From Acidimicrobiaceae bacterium (GTDB lineage Bacteria > Actinomycetota > Acidimicrobiia > Acidimicrobiales > Aldehydirespiratoraceae), in the NCBI GenBank assembly GCA_009835735.1, contig VXWX01000109.1:1-49376 (forward strand): a DNA stretch of 49,376 nucleotides, read 5' to 3'. Each line of letters opens with the position of its first letter. The first letter of the stretch is position 1. The translations under genes and the position numbers were made by a program. Under the pieces are notes generated by a model, which saw only the letters and a list, made by a program, of their open reading frames with translations, searched no databases and was not told the origin of the DNA. Shown here piece by piece: positions 9,750 to 17,454 of the stretch.

Positions 9750-9794
9750 AGGCGAGACCGTAGCGCTGCCCCGGCTCTGGCCGCGCGCGTCCCG

Positions 9795-9823
9795 TCACTA
9801 CGTCGGCTCTTTGGAGGTGTCAA
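9795..9823 (-). promoter_or_regulatory. Candidate promoter of the surface protease gene
   Basis: On the minus strand a perfect -35 TTGACA (9823-9818) is followed after 17 bases by TAGTGA (9800-9795), a poor -10. If used, the transcript would have a leader of roughly 75-80 bases containing the 9-bp inverted repeat. Confidence 0.3.
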
Positions 9824-9846
9824 CCGCCAGCAGGCGGACTCTTCGG

Positions 9847-9852
9847 TACCCT
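9847..9852 (+). promoter_or_regulatory. Candidate -10 element of the DUF35-type gene (leaderless type)
   Basis: TACCCT, eight bases before the ATG at 9861, with no Shine-Dalgarno between. Confidence 0.45.
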
Positions 9853-9860
9853 TGCCGCCG

Positions 9861-10310
9861 ATGCCTAGGACCCGGGTGCCGGCGGTGGAGGGGCTGTTCA
9901 CGATCGACGGCGACGAGCCGCGGCTGATCGGCGGGCGGGTGCCGGGCACGGAGTCGTACTTCTTCCCAAAGCACCTCGGCGGGGCCGACCCCCGGGTAGG
10001 CCCGGTCGACTTGGAGGAGGTGCTGCTGAGCCGCCGGGGCCGGGTGTGGTCCTACACCACCAGCCACTACCCGCCCCCGCCTCCCTTCGTGGTGACCTCC
10101 GAGCCGTATGAGCGCATCACCGTCGCGGCGGTCGAGCTGGAGGATGAGAAGATGGTGGTTCTTGGCCAGTGCACGGCCGGTGTCGGCCCGGAGGACCTGG
10201 AGGTCGGCATGGAGATGGAGTTGGCCGTCGACACGCTCTACAGCGACGACGACTGCGACTATCTGGTGTGGAAGTGGCGTCCGGTGGCCGCCGGATCGAA
10301 GGACGCCTAG
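9861..10310 (+). CDS. DUF35-type OB-fold acyl-CoA-binding protein, zinc ribbon lost
   Basis: A 149-residue partner protein for the thiolase that follows two bases downstream. The order YFFPKHLGG ... LLSRRGRVWSYT ... PPPPPFVV ... EDEKMVVLGQ ... VGMEMELAVDTL follows the 'zinc-ribbon then OB-fold' architecture that I know from proteins paired with thiolases and dehydratases, such as ChsH2. Such proteins bind the acyl-CoA and complete the active complex. In this protein the four zinc-ribbon cysteines are absent: the segment before the GRV strand has no cysteine. The ATG at 9861 is preferred over the TTG at 9852 because the TACCCT promoter hexamer ends at 9852. Confidence 0.75.
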   Translation: MPRTRVPAVEGLFTIDGDEPRLIGGRVPGTESYFFPKHLGGADPRVGPVDLEEVLLSRRGRVWSYTTSHYPPPPPFVVTSEPYERITVAAVELEDEKMVVLGQCTAGVGPEDLEVGMEMELAVDTLYSDDDCDYLVWKWRPVAAGSKDA

Positions 10311-10312
10311 CC

Positions 10313-11500
10313 ATGGACGAGATCGCCGTCCTCGGCGTGGGCATGCACCCATGGGGAAAGTGGGGCCGCAACTTCACGGAGTACGGCGTAGCCGCGGCCC
10401 GCGACGCCCTGGCCGACGCCGGAGTCGACTACACCGACGTGGGTTTCGTGTCGGGCGCGGTGACGGTGCGGGGCGGCTATCCGGGCTACGTGGCCGGCTC
10501 CACCTTCGCCCGGGCGCTCGGATTCACCGGCGCCCAGCTGGCCAGCAGCTACTCGGCCTGCGCGTCGGGAGCGACCGCACTTCAGGTGGCGCGGGGCCAG
10601 ATCCTGTCGGGCGCCTGCGATGTGGCGCTGGTGGTGGGAGCCGACACCACCCCCAAAGGGTTTCTCGCCCCCAACGCCGGGGACCGCCCCGACGACATCG
10701 ACTGGCTGCGCTTCCACCTCGTGGGTGCCACCAACCCCGTCTACTTCGGACTGCATGCCCGGCGGCGGATGGACCTCTACGAGGCCACCACCGACGACTT
10801 CGCCATGGTCAAGGTCAAGAACTCCCGCCACGGCGCCCACAACCCCAACGCCCGCTTCACCAAGGAGTACGGCCTGGACGACGTGCGCAACTCGCCGGTG
10901 GTGTCCGACCCGCTGCGGCTGCTCGACATCTGCGCCACCTCCGACGGGGGAGCGGCCATGGTGGTCTCGTCGATGGAATGGGCTCGCAGCCACGGCCACC
11001 GCAATCCGGTGCGGGTGGCTGGAATATCCACCGTCTCACCGACCTATCCGGACCCGGTTATCGACCTGCCTTACCTGGCCGCCGACTCGGCCGCCGACCC
11101 GTCCGCCCCGCTGGTGGGCTTCAAGGAGTCGATCGGGGCCCGGGCCTACGACGAGGCCGGGCTGGGCCCCGACGACGTCGACGTGGCCGAGGTCTACGAC
11201 CTGTCCTCGGCCATGGAGTTGGACTGGTACGAGCAGCTCGGTTTCTGCGGCGCCGGAGAGGCAGAGCGTCTTCTCCGGGACGGCGACACCGCCATCGGGG
11301 GGCGCCTGCCCGTCAACGCCAGCGGCGGGCTGGGCGCGTTCGGGGAGGCCGTTCCGGCTCAGGCCATAGCCCAGGTATGCGAGCTCACCTGGCAACTGCG
11401 GGGCGCAGCCGGCGCCCGCCAGGTCGACGGAGCCAGCGTCGGCATCACCGTCAACCAGGGCCTCTTCGGCCACGGCTCGTCGGTGATAGTCCGCCGCTGA
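10313..11500 (+). CDS. Thiolase / lipid-transfer protein-type acyl-CoA enzyme
   Basis: A 395-residue thiolase-superfamily enzyme of the SCP-x/Ltp type, starting MDEIAVLGVGMHPWG. The nucleophile is Cys83 in SYSACASG. The C-terminal half has NASGGLGAFGEAVPAQ, equivalent to the NPSGGL loop, and GLFGHG with His387. The direct coupling (two-base gap) with a DUF35 protein is the arrangement of complexes that act on branched or steroid side-chain acyl-CoAs, either as thiolases or retro-aldolases. No other steroid genes are nearby, so the substrate is left open. The start is the ATG immediately after the DUF35 stop; longer upstream frames overlap that gene. Confidence 0.82.
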   Translation: MDEIAVLGVGMHPWGKWGRNFTEYGVAAARDALADAGVDYTDVGFVSGAVTVRGGYPGYVAGSTFARALGFTGAQLASSYSACASGATALQVARGQILSGACDVALVVGADTTPKGFLAPNAGDRPDDIDWLRFHLVGATNPVYFGLHARRRMDLYEATTDDFAMVKVKNSRHGAHNPNARFTKEYGLDDVRNSPVVSDPLRLLDICATSDGGAAMVVSSMEWARSHGHRNPVRVAGISTVSPTYPDPVIDLPYLAADSAADPSAPLVGFKESIGARAYDEAGLGPDDVDVAEVYDLSSAMELDWYEQLGFCGAGEAERLLRDGDTAIGGRLPVNASGGLGAFGEAVPAQAIAQVCELTWQLRGAAGARQVDGASVGITVNQGLFGHGSSVIVRR

Positions 11501-11581
11501 GGCTCTCTCCCCGGCGCGGCGATCCGCAGGGTCGGCGGTCTCGATTCCGCGAGCATCCCCGAGGTGCGACGGGTCTCGCCC

Positions 11582-11587
11582 TATAGT
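11582..11587 (+). promoter_or_regulatory. Candidate -10 element of the HU gene
   Basis: TATAGT about 53 bases before the HU ATG, giving a leader that carries a strong AAAGGAG ribosome binding site. No convincing -35 was seen. Confidence 0.45.
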
Positions 11588-11640
11588 GCCGGGCCGCAAT
11601 TGGTGCCGGAAGCGGCGCCGTCCTCACAAAGGAGCAATCA

Positions 11641-11916
11641 ATGAACAAGCGTGATGTTGTCGCTGCTGTGGCCCTCAGGGCGGGCGTCTCCCAGGCTGAT
11701 GCCGCAAAGTGCATCGACGGACTGCTGGAGCTTGCCTGCGACGAGCTGGCCGCCGGAGGCGAGATCAACTTGACCGGCTACATGAAGATCTCGACGGTGC
11801 AGCGGGCCGCCCGCACGGGTCGCAACCCCCAGACCGGCGAGGCGGTGGCCGTGCCGGCATCGACCGGAGTGAAGATCCAGGCCGGCGCCAGACTCAAGTC
11901 CGCAGCCCGAGGCTGA
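11641..11916 (+). CDS. hup: HU-family nucleoid DNA-binding protein
   Basis: A 91-residue histone-like protein that bends and compacts DNA as a dimer. MNKRDVVAAVALRAGVSQADA is the N-terminal helical part, and RAARTGRNPQTGEAVAVPAS is the conserved beta-arm with the intercalating proline region (RNPQTG). It ends at the normal core length without the long Lys/Ala-rich tail of mycobacterial HupB. A strong AAAGGAG lies six bases before the ATG, consistent with high expression. Confidence 0.93.
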   Translation: MNKRDVVAAVALRAGVSQADAAKCIDGLLELACDELAAGGEINLTGYMKISTVQRAARTGRNPQTGEAVAVPASTGVKIQAGARLKSAARG

Positions 11917-11943
11917 TACTCGCCGGCGCCCCGGCTGCGACCC

Positions 11944-12369
11944 GTGAGCCTGCCCCGACCCGAAGAGGTAATCCCGCACCGCGACCCGTTCCTGTTCGTG
12001 GACGAGGTCACGGAGCTGGTGCCGGGCGAGCGGGTCCGCGGCCGCTGGCGCCTGCGCGGCGACGAGCCCTTCTTCGAGGGTCACTTCCCGGGTCTGCCGA
12101 CGGTGCCCGGAGTGCTGATGTGCGAGGCCATCGCGCAGCTCGGTGCGGTGGCGCTGCTCGCCGACGAGCGATACGCCGGGCGGCTGCCGCTGTTCGGAGG
12201 GCTCGACCGGGCCCGCTTCCGGCGGCAGGTCCGTCCCGGTGACACGCTCGAGCTCGAAGTGGAGATGACCCGCCTGTCGAGCCGGGCGGGACGGGGCTCA
12301 GGCCGGGCCCTGCTGGACGGCAAGGTCGCCGCGGAGTGCGACCTGATGTTCGTGATCGCCGACGGCTGA
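11944..12369 (+). CDS. fabZ: 3-hydroxyacyl-ACP dehydratase (FabZ type)
   Basis: A 141-residue hot-dog-fold dehydratase of type II fatty-acid synthesis, removing water from 3-hydroxyacyl-ACP. The active-site His47 lies in FFEGHFPG, and Glu61 in PGVLMCEAIAQ; the N-terminal IPHRDPFLFVDEV is typical. The start is GTG at 11944. It is convergent with the fab operon, ending 15 bases from the fabF stop, and lies 27 bases after HU. It therefore completes the elongation cycle encoded by the neighbouring minus-strand operon while being transcribed apart from it. FabA-like isomerase activity cannot be excluded from sequence alone. Confidence 0.88.
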   Translation: MSLPRPEEVIPHRDPFLFVDEVTELVPGERVRGRWRLRGDEPFFEGHFPGLPTVPGVLMCEAIAQLGAVALLADERYAGRLPLFGGLDRARFRRQVRPGDTLELEVEMTRLSSRAGRGSGRALLDGKVAAECDLMFVIADG

Positions 12370-12384
12370 GCGGCAGGCCGGTCG

Positions 12385-13572
12385 CTAGGCGGCCGGGGCC
12401 ATCACCAGGGTGCCGTTGTGGCCGCCGAAGCCGAAGGAGTTCGAGATCGACACTCCAGGCTCCCAAGGCGCGGGCTCGCCCGTTACCACCTGGATGGGCG
12501 GCAGCTCGGGATCCAGTTCGGTGAGGCCGGCCGTGGGCGGGATGAGTCCCTTCTGCATGGCCAGCGCCACCGCCAGCGCCTCCAGGGCGCCCGCGGCTCC
12601 AAGAGCGTGGCCGGTAACGCCCTTGGTGGACGTCACCAGCGGGCCCGGCGACGTCCCGAAGACCTTCGACAGGGCCTCGGCCTCGGCCGCGTCGTTGAGG
12701 TCGGTTGAGGTGCCGTGGGCGTTGACGTGGACCACGTCGGCCGGGCGCACGCCGGCATCGTCCAGAGCCAGCTGCATGCAGTGCACCGCACCGCTGCCGC
12801 CCGGCGACGGGGCAGTTATGTGGTGGGCGTCGGCCGTGGACGCCGAGCCGAGCACCTCAGCCAGGATCCGCGCTCCCCGAGCCTGGGCCATGTCCCAGTC
12901 CTCGAGGACCAGGACCGCGGCTCCCTCGGCCATGACGAACCCGTCCCGCTGTGCATCGAATGGGCGGCTAACACCGCTGGAGGACAGGGCGGTCATGTTC
13001 GTGAATCCGGCCACCGCGGCCGGTGTGAACGGGGCCTCGGTGCCGCCCGCCAGCACGGCGTCGCACCGGCCGTCGGCGATGAGGCGGGCCGCATTGCCCA
13101 CCGCGTGGGTCCCGGCGGCGCAGGCGGTGACCACGTTCTCCGAAGGGCCCATCCAGCCGTAGCGCATCGACAGGGTCGCGCCTCCGGCGTTGGCCATCAT
13201 CATCGGCACCAGGAACGGCGACACCCGGCGGGCCCCCTTCTCGTGGAGCACGCCGATCTGCTGCTCCAACGTGGTGATCCCGCCCACGCCGGTGCCGATC
13301 ATGGTGCCGCAGCGGGTGGGATCGGCCTCGATGTCGCCGGCCTGGGTCAGGGCCTGGTCGGCGGCGGCCACCAGGAACTGCGTGTACGGATCGGAGCGCC
13401 GCGCTTCCTTGGGGCTGTCGAAGTGGTCGATGGGGTCGAAGCCGGTGACGCGGCGCTCGCCGACGGGCGCTGGGCTGCACAGCCCCTGGAAGTACGCCTC
13501 CGTGCCGATGCCGGCCGCTGACACTACGCCGAGGCCGGTGACCGCCACCCGCCTGCGATCGGGCCTGCTCAT
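12385..13572 (-). CDS. fabF: 3-oxoacyl-ACP synthase II (KAS II)
   Basis: A 395-residue condensing enzyme that elongates acyl-ACP with malonyl-ACP. The catalytic triad is visible: Cys151 in TACAAGTH, His in VNAHGTSTDLND and His in KGVTGHALGAAGALE. The C-terminal ISNSFGFGGHNGTLV is the usual KAS II ending. It is last in the transcriptional order fabD-fabH-fabG-acpP-fabF, 34 bases after acpP. The protein falls in the normal length range, and no second elongating KAS (a KasA/KasB-like pair) is present in the window. Confidence 0.96.
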   Translation of the reverse strand: MSRPDRRRVAVTGLGVVSAAGIGTEAYFQGLCSPAPVGERRVTGFDPIDHFDSPKEARRSDPYTQFLVAAADQALTQAGDIEADPTRCGTMIGTGVGGITTLEQQIGVLHEKGARRVSPFLVPMMMANAGGATLSMRYGWMGPSENVVTACAAGTHAVGNAARLIADGRCDAVLAGGTEAPFTPAAVAGFTNMTALSSSGVSRPFDAQRDGFVMAEGAAVLVLEDWDMAQARGARILAEVLGSASTADAHHITAPSPGGSGAVHCMQLALDDAGVRPADVVHVNAHGTSTDLNDAAEAEALSKVFGTSPGPLVTSTKGVTGHALGAAGALEALAVALAMQKGLIPPTAGLTELDPELPPIQVVTGEPAPWEPGVSISNSFGFGGHNGTLVMAPAA

Positions 13573-13606
13573 CAGAGCGTGGACCTCATCAAGACCCGGA
13601 ACGTCG

Positions 13607-13843
13607 TCAGAGCTTCGAGGTGATCAGCTCGAAGGCTTCGGCAACGGTGGCGACGCCCTCCAGCTCCTCCTCGTCGACGTTCACGTCGAACTCTTCCTCG
13701 AGGGCCATCACCAGCTCGACGATGTCGAGACTGTCGGCGTCGAGATCGTCAGCGAAATCTGCCTCCGGCACCACGTCGGCCTCGTCAACGGACAGCACCT
13801 CCACGGTGCACTGCTTGAATCGCTCGAAGTTCTCGTCACTCAC
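13607..13843 (-). CDS. acpP: Acyl carrier protein
   Basis: A 78-residue acidic four-helix carrier protein. Ser38 in [18 protein letters not shown] is the site for the 4'-phosphopantetheine arm. The gap of 65 bases after fabG is the largest in this operon and could hold an extra promoter or processing site, as expected for a protein needed in excess; no clear element was seen. It lies directly before fabF, the standard arrangement. Confidence 0.96.
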   Translation of the reverse strand: MSDENFERFKQCTVEVLSVDEADVVPEADFADDLDADSLDIVELVMALEEEFDVNVDEEELEGVATVAEAFELITSKL

Positions 13844-13908
13844 GACTTCTTCCTTCCATTCCTAGCTTGCGACAGGGTCCGTCGGGCCGGTATAGCTGCT
13901 GCGGCGCC

Positions 13909-14655
13909 TCAGCCCATCGAGAGGCCGCCGTCCACCGCAAGAACGATACCGGTGACGTAGCTCGCGTCCTCCGACGCGAGGAACTCGACCGCGGCGGCGA
14001 TCTCGTCGGCTTCACCGACACGGCCCAGCGGCACCCGCGACACGATGGCGTCGAGCTGATCTTCGTTCAAGGCGGCCAGCATGTCGGTGCCGACCGCGCC
14101 GGGGGCGATCACGTTCACGGTGACGTTGCGGGAGGCGAACTCCTTGGCCAATGACCGGGCCAGGCCGATCAGCCCCGCCTTGGAAGCCGAGTAGTTGGCC
14201 TGGCCGGGCTGGCCACCGATACCCGACACCGACGAGATGAACACGATGCGACCCCAGCGACCCCTCACCATGGCCCTCACGGCCTGCTTGGCCACCCGGA
14301 AGCTGCCGGTGAGGTTGGCGTCGATCACCGCGCCGAAGTCTTCCTCCGACATGCGCAGCACAAGCCCGTCGCGGGTGATGCCGGCGTTGCAGACAAGGAT
14401 CTCGGGAGCCCCGAGCCGCTCGGTTGTCTCGGCCAGGGCGGCTGCGACCGACTCGGGGTCGGTGACGTCGCAGCGGACACACGTCAGGTTGTGCGCCTCG
14501 GCGTCGGCCGGCGGCTCGCTGCGGTAGGTGACGGCCACGCGGTGCCCGGCCCGGCTGAGCCGGCGGGCGATGGCCAGCCCGATGCCCCGGTTGCCGCCGG
14601 TGACTAGTGCTACTCGCCCGGGGGTGGGCCCGTCGCCCCCGCTCCCGTCACTCAC
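13909..14655 (-). CDS. fabG: 3-oxoacyl-ACP reductase
   Basis: A 248-residue short-chain dehydrogenase reducing 3-oxoacyl-ACP with NADPH. It shows the cofactor motif TGGNRGIG (residues 19-26), NAG at 90-92 and the catalytic Ser142, Tyr155 and Lys159 (YSASK). The ending VTGIVLAVDGGLSMG is typical of FabG. The N-terminal ten residues (MSDGSGGDGP) are extra compared with most FabG proteins. It is four bases downstream of fabH and 65 bases upstream of acpP, within the fab operon. Confidence 0.95.
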   Translation of the reverse strand: MSDGSGGDGPTPGRVALVTGGNRGIGLAIARRLSRAGHRVAVTYRSEPPADAEAHNLTCVRCDVTDPESVAAALAETTERLGAPEILVCNAGITRDGLVLRMSEEDFGAVIDANLTGSFRVAKQAVRAMVRGRWGRIVFISSVSGIGGQPGQANYSASKAGLIGLARSLAKEFASRNVTVNVIAPGAVGTDMLAALNEDQLDAIVSRVPLGRVGEADEIAAAVEFLASEDASYVTGIVLAVDGGLSMG

Positions 14656-14659
14656 ACCG

Positions 14660-15583
14660 CTACCAGCGGACCACCGTGGATGCCCAGGTCATTCCGGCCC
14701 CGAAACCGGTCATCACCACTATCGCTCCCGGCTCCAGAGCCCCGTCGGCGTGGGCCTTGGCCATCGAGAGCGGGATAGTCGCCGCGCAGTTGTTGCCGGT
14801 GTGATCGATGACGTTGTGACTCTTGGCGAAGTCGATACCGCTGCGCTTGCAAATGGCCTCGATGATCCTGATGTTGGCCTGGTGGGGGAGGAGCACGTCG
14901 ACCTCTTCGGGGGTGACACCGGCCCGCTCCAGGGCGATCAGCACCGAGTCCGTCACGGCCCGGACCGCCACCTTGAACACATCGCGGCCCTCCATCGTGA
15001 TGAAGGAGTCGTGGTCGCCCATCAGCAGCCGGCGGTGGTTGCCGTCAGCGCCGAGATCCCACCCAAGCAGTGTGGAACGGTCGGTGCGCTCGAGGACGAC
15101 AGACCCGCCGCCGTCCGCGAACAGGATCGCAGTGCCCCGGTCGGTCCAGTCGGTGAGGGGCGACAGCGCGTCGGCGCCGATGAGCAGGACCCGCTCGGGA
15201 CCGCCCGGAGCGTCGATCATCGCGTTCGCGGTGACGAACCCGTAGGTGAAGCCGGCGCAGGCCGCATTCAGGTCGAACGCACCGCAACCGAGTCCCAACT
15301 CGGCGTGGATCACCGCCGAAGTCCCCGGCACCCGCTGGTCGGGGGTGGTGGTGGCCAGGATCATCAGGTCGATGTCGGCGGGCTCCACGCCGGCCATCTC
15401 CATGGCGGCCCGGCCGGACTCGATGCCCATGGTGGACGTAGGCAGGCCGATGCGCCGCTCGCGGATCCCGGTGCGCTCGCGGATCCACTCATCGCTGGTG
15501 TCCATCATCGCGGCCAGGTCGTCGTTGGTGAGGACCTTCTCCGGTAGCGATGTTCCGATGCCGATGACTGTTGCGCCCATCAA
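14660..15583 (-). CDS. fabH: 3-oxoacyl-ACP synthase III (KAS III)
   Basis: A 307-residue initiating condensing enzyme joining an acyl-CoA primer to malonyl-ACP. The triad is Cys109 (NAACAGF), His234 (LLPHQANIR) and Asn in HTGNNCAATIP. The N-terminus TVIGIGTSLPEKVLTN and SDEWIRERTGI are diagnostic. The first two codons are both ATG, so the true start may be the second. It lies 30 bases after fabD and four before fabG. Its primer preference (acetyl or branched) cannot be read from the sequence. Confidence 0.95.
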   Translation of the reverse strand: MMGATVIGIGTSLPEKVLTNDDLAAMMDTSDEWIRERTGIRERRIGLPTSTMGIESGRAAMEMAGVEPADIDLMILATTTPDQRVPGTSAVIHAELGLGCGAFDLNAACAGFTYGFVTANAMIDAPGGPERVLLIGADALSPLTDWTDRGTAILFADGGGSVVLERTDRSTLLGWDLGADGNHRRLLMGDHDSFITMEGRDVFKVAVRAVTDSVLIALERAGVTPEEVDVLLPHQANIRIIEAICKRSGIDFAKSHNVIDHTGNNCAATIPLSMAKAHADGALEPGAIVVMTGFGAGMTWASTVVRW

Positions 15584-15613
15584 GACCCCCGTGCGAACTC
15601 CTAGTAAATCCGA

Positions 15614-16789
15614 TCAGTGCGTTCTCAGCCAGGCGATCGGCTGGCTGGCCGTCACCCGCTCGCCGTCCAGGGCCAGAACACCCATAAGTTCTCCGGCGAA
15701 GGGGCTGCGGACCTCGTGGTCTCCGACGCGGCCGACGAGATGACCGACGCCGACCACCGCACCGACACTGACCTCGTCGCTGGCGTGGAAGATGCCGGCC
15801 GCGGGACTCACCACGAGCCGCTCGGTGGCGAACAGGTGCTCCCCCTCCAGAGGGGTCGCGGACCGGACCGGGGAGGCGGCCAGCGCCTCCAGCAGGCTGT
15901 CAAGATCGTCCGGCACGGCCACCGACAGGGGCCGTGTCCCCTTGAGGGTGCGCTTGGCGAGGCGGCCCAGTACCTCTCCGGGACCGAGTTCGACGTAGGT
16001 GGTGAACCCGGAATCGCTGAGAGAGGTCAGCGTCTGGCGCCATCGCACCGGGCTGGTGAGTTGGGCCTTGAGCAGGTCGGGCCAGTCGGCTCCCCGGTTG
16101 TGGGCGGCCGCGTCGACGTTGGCGATCACCGTTCCCTCCGGGTTGCGGAACTCGGTGCGGTCGATGGCCTTGGTGAGCCGGTCGCGTGCCGGCGCCATGA
16201 ACGGAGTGTGGAACGCGCCGCCGACCTGAAGAGGCATGACCCGCTTGGCGCCGAGTTCGCGGGCTATGCCCGCAGCGACCTCGATGGCCTCGGGAGTGCC
16301 GGCGATCACCGCCTGGCCGGGGGCGTTGTGGTTGGCCAGCCACACCTCGCCAGGAGAGCGGTTGCAGGCGATCAGCACATCGTCGTCATCGAGGCCGAGA
16401 ACAGCCGCCATGGTGCCCTCGCGCTCCTCGGCGGCAGCCTGCATGGCGTCGCCCCGCTCGGCTACCAGCGCCACTGCGTCGCCGAAGTCGAGCACGCCCG
16501 ACGCGGTCAGCGCCGAGTACTCACCGAGGCTGTGGCCGGCGTGACCGGCGGCCTCGGTGCCGAGCCGGGTCACCGCGTCGAGCACGACCATGGACATGAC
16601 GAACGTGGCGAGCTGGCTGTTGCGGGTCTGGGTCAGCTCCTCGGCACCGGCAGTGAGAAGCAGGCGGGCGACGTCCCGGTCGGAGGCCGCCGATGCCTCC
16701 ACCACCAGCTCCCAGGAGGGATGATCGGTCCAGGGTTCGCCCATGCCGGGCTGTTGGGACCCCTGTCCCGGATACATGAAGACGATCAT
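15614..16789 (-). CDS. fabD: Malonyl-CoA:ACP transacylase with C-terminal biotinyl/lipoyl-like domain
   Basis: First gene of the fab operon, 391 residues against about 300-310 for a plain FabD. The N-terminal 300 residues carry YPGQGSQ and the nucleophile Ser87 in GHSLGEYSAL, and load malonate onto ACP. From about residue 313 to the end there is an added domain: LVVSPAAGIFHA, then VGVGHLVGRVGDHEVRSPFAG, then GVLALDGERVTASQPIAWLR. The order of strands and the P-x-x-G turns resemble a biotin carboxyl carrier or lipoyl domain, but the position where the modified lysine should sit (the EAMKM site) has no lysine. It may be a structural or docking module. A GAGGG ribosome binding site precedes the ATG. 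Confidence 0.88.
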   Translation of the reverse strand: MIVFMYPGQGSQQPGMGEPWTDHPSWELVVEASAASDRDVARLLLTAGAEELTQTRNSQLATFVMSMVVLDAVTRLGTEAAGHAGHSLGEYSALTASGVLDFGDAVALVAERGDAMQAAAEEREGTMAAVLGLDDDDVLIACNRSPGEVWLANHNAPGQAVIAGTPEAIEVAAGIARELGAKRVMPLQVGGAFHTPFMAPARDRLTKAIDRTEFRNPEGTVIANVDAAAHNRGADWPDLLKAQLTSPVRWRQTLTSLSDSGFTTYVELGPGEVLGRLAKRTLKGTRPLSVAVPDDLDSLLEALAASPVRSATPLEGEHLFATERLVVSPAAGIFHASDEVSVGAVVGVGHLVGRVGDHEVRSPFAGELMGVLALDGERVTASQPIAWLRTH

Positions 16790-17027
16790 CGGTGGATCCC
16801 TCTCACCGCGAAACTGGACCCGCCGATGCTCTGGGCCGGTTCACGTTCAGACTCTGCGCGACCCGGTCGCGTTTCATGACGGTCGCTCATGGCTGTAGCG
16901 ATAGCCCCCTCGGCCGTGCCCGCTGGTGCGCAAGGTCCAAAGGCTAGCGCTGCGCGGGCGCGAGCGACCCGCCGGACTCCCTCCGGCCGCCGCCCGGATG
17001 CCCGAGCGGTAGGCTCGCAGACTCCTA
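16790..17027. other. Intergenic region between fabD and tRNA-Leu
   Basis: This 238-base gap separates the minus-strand fab operon from the plus-strand tRNA. It should contain both promoters. I see no convincing coding frame. A TAGGCT at 17010-17015 lies 12 bases before the tRNA and could be its -10 element. No clear -35, operator or terminator was found. Confidence 0.4.
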
Positions 17028-17111
17028 GCCCGGATGGCGGAACTGGCAGACGCAGCGGACTCAAAATCCGCCGCCCGCGAGGGTGTGAGGGTTCGAATCC
17101 CTCTCCGGGCA
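17028..17111 (+). tRNA. tRNA-Leu (anticodon CAA)
   Basis: The acceptor stem GCCCGGA (17028-17034) pairs with TCCGGGC (17104-17110) and the discriminator is A. The anticodon stem GCGGA/TCCGC encloses loop CTCAAAA with anticodon CAA, which reads UUG leucine codons. A long variable arm, as in class II tRNAs, is followed by the T arm with GGTTCGAATCC. The 3' CCA is not encoded (ACCG follows). The 84-base length fits tRNA-Leu. Confidence 0.96.
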
Positions 17112-17153
17112 CCGGGACGCTGCCGCGTTACCTGAGGCGACGGGGCCTCTCGT

Positions 17154-17159
17154 TAGACT
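17154..17159 (+). promoter_or_regulatory. Candidate -10 element of the coiled-coil gene (leaderless type)
   Basis: TAGACT, seven bases before the ATG at 17167, with no Shine-Dalgarno between. It would also drive the overlapping response regulator gene. Confidence 0.5.
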
Positions 17160-17166
17160 GCAGCCC

Positions 17167-17454
17167 ATGTCGCGCGACCGGATCGAGCGTCGCCTGCGGG
17201 GGGTTGGACAGCAGTTGAACGCGCTGCGGACCGACCTGCGCGTCTGCGAGGAGCAGCTGGTCCAGGTCAGCGAGGAAGCCGACGAATGCCGGCTCCGGGC
17301 CCTGGTGTCGGAGACGCCGCTGGCCGAGCGCGAGTACCGCGAAGCGCAGCGCCACGCCGACCGGCTGCAGCGGCACCGCGACGAGATCGCGGCCCGCATC
17401 GAACGCCTCGAGGCCGACCAGGACACGTTGCTGGATCGGTTCACCGCGTTGTGA
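17167..17454 (+). CDS. Small coiled-coil protein of unknown function
   Basis: A 95-residue, highly charged, probably almost wholly helical protein: RIERRLRGVGQQLNALRTDL, REYREAQRHADRLQRHRDEI and ARIERLEADQDTLLDRF suggest one long coiled coil. It has no signal peptide, membrane segment or known motif. Its stop codon overlaps the GTG start of the ANTAR response regulator (sequence GTGA), so the two are translationally coupled and probably functionally linked. I recall small coiled-coil proteins at similar places before polA in related actinobacteria, but no function is known to me. Confidence 0.7.
   Translation: MSRDRIERRLRGVGQQLNALRTDLRVCEEQLVQVSEEADECRLRALVSETPLAEREYREAQRHADRLQRHRDEIAARIERLEADQDTLLDRFTAL

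Noticed and set aside
17084-17110. GGTTCGAATCC as a regulatory palindrome
   Set aside because: It is the T arm of tRNA-Leu.
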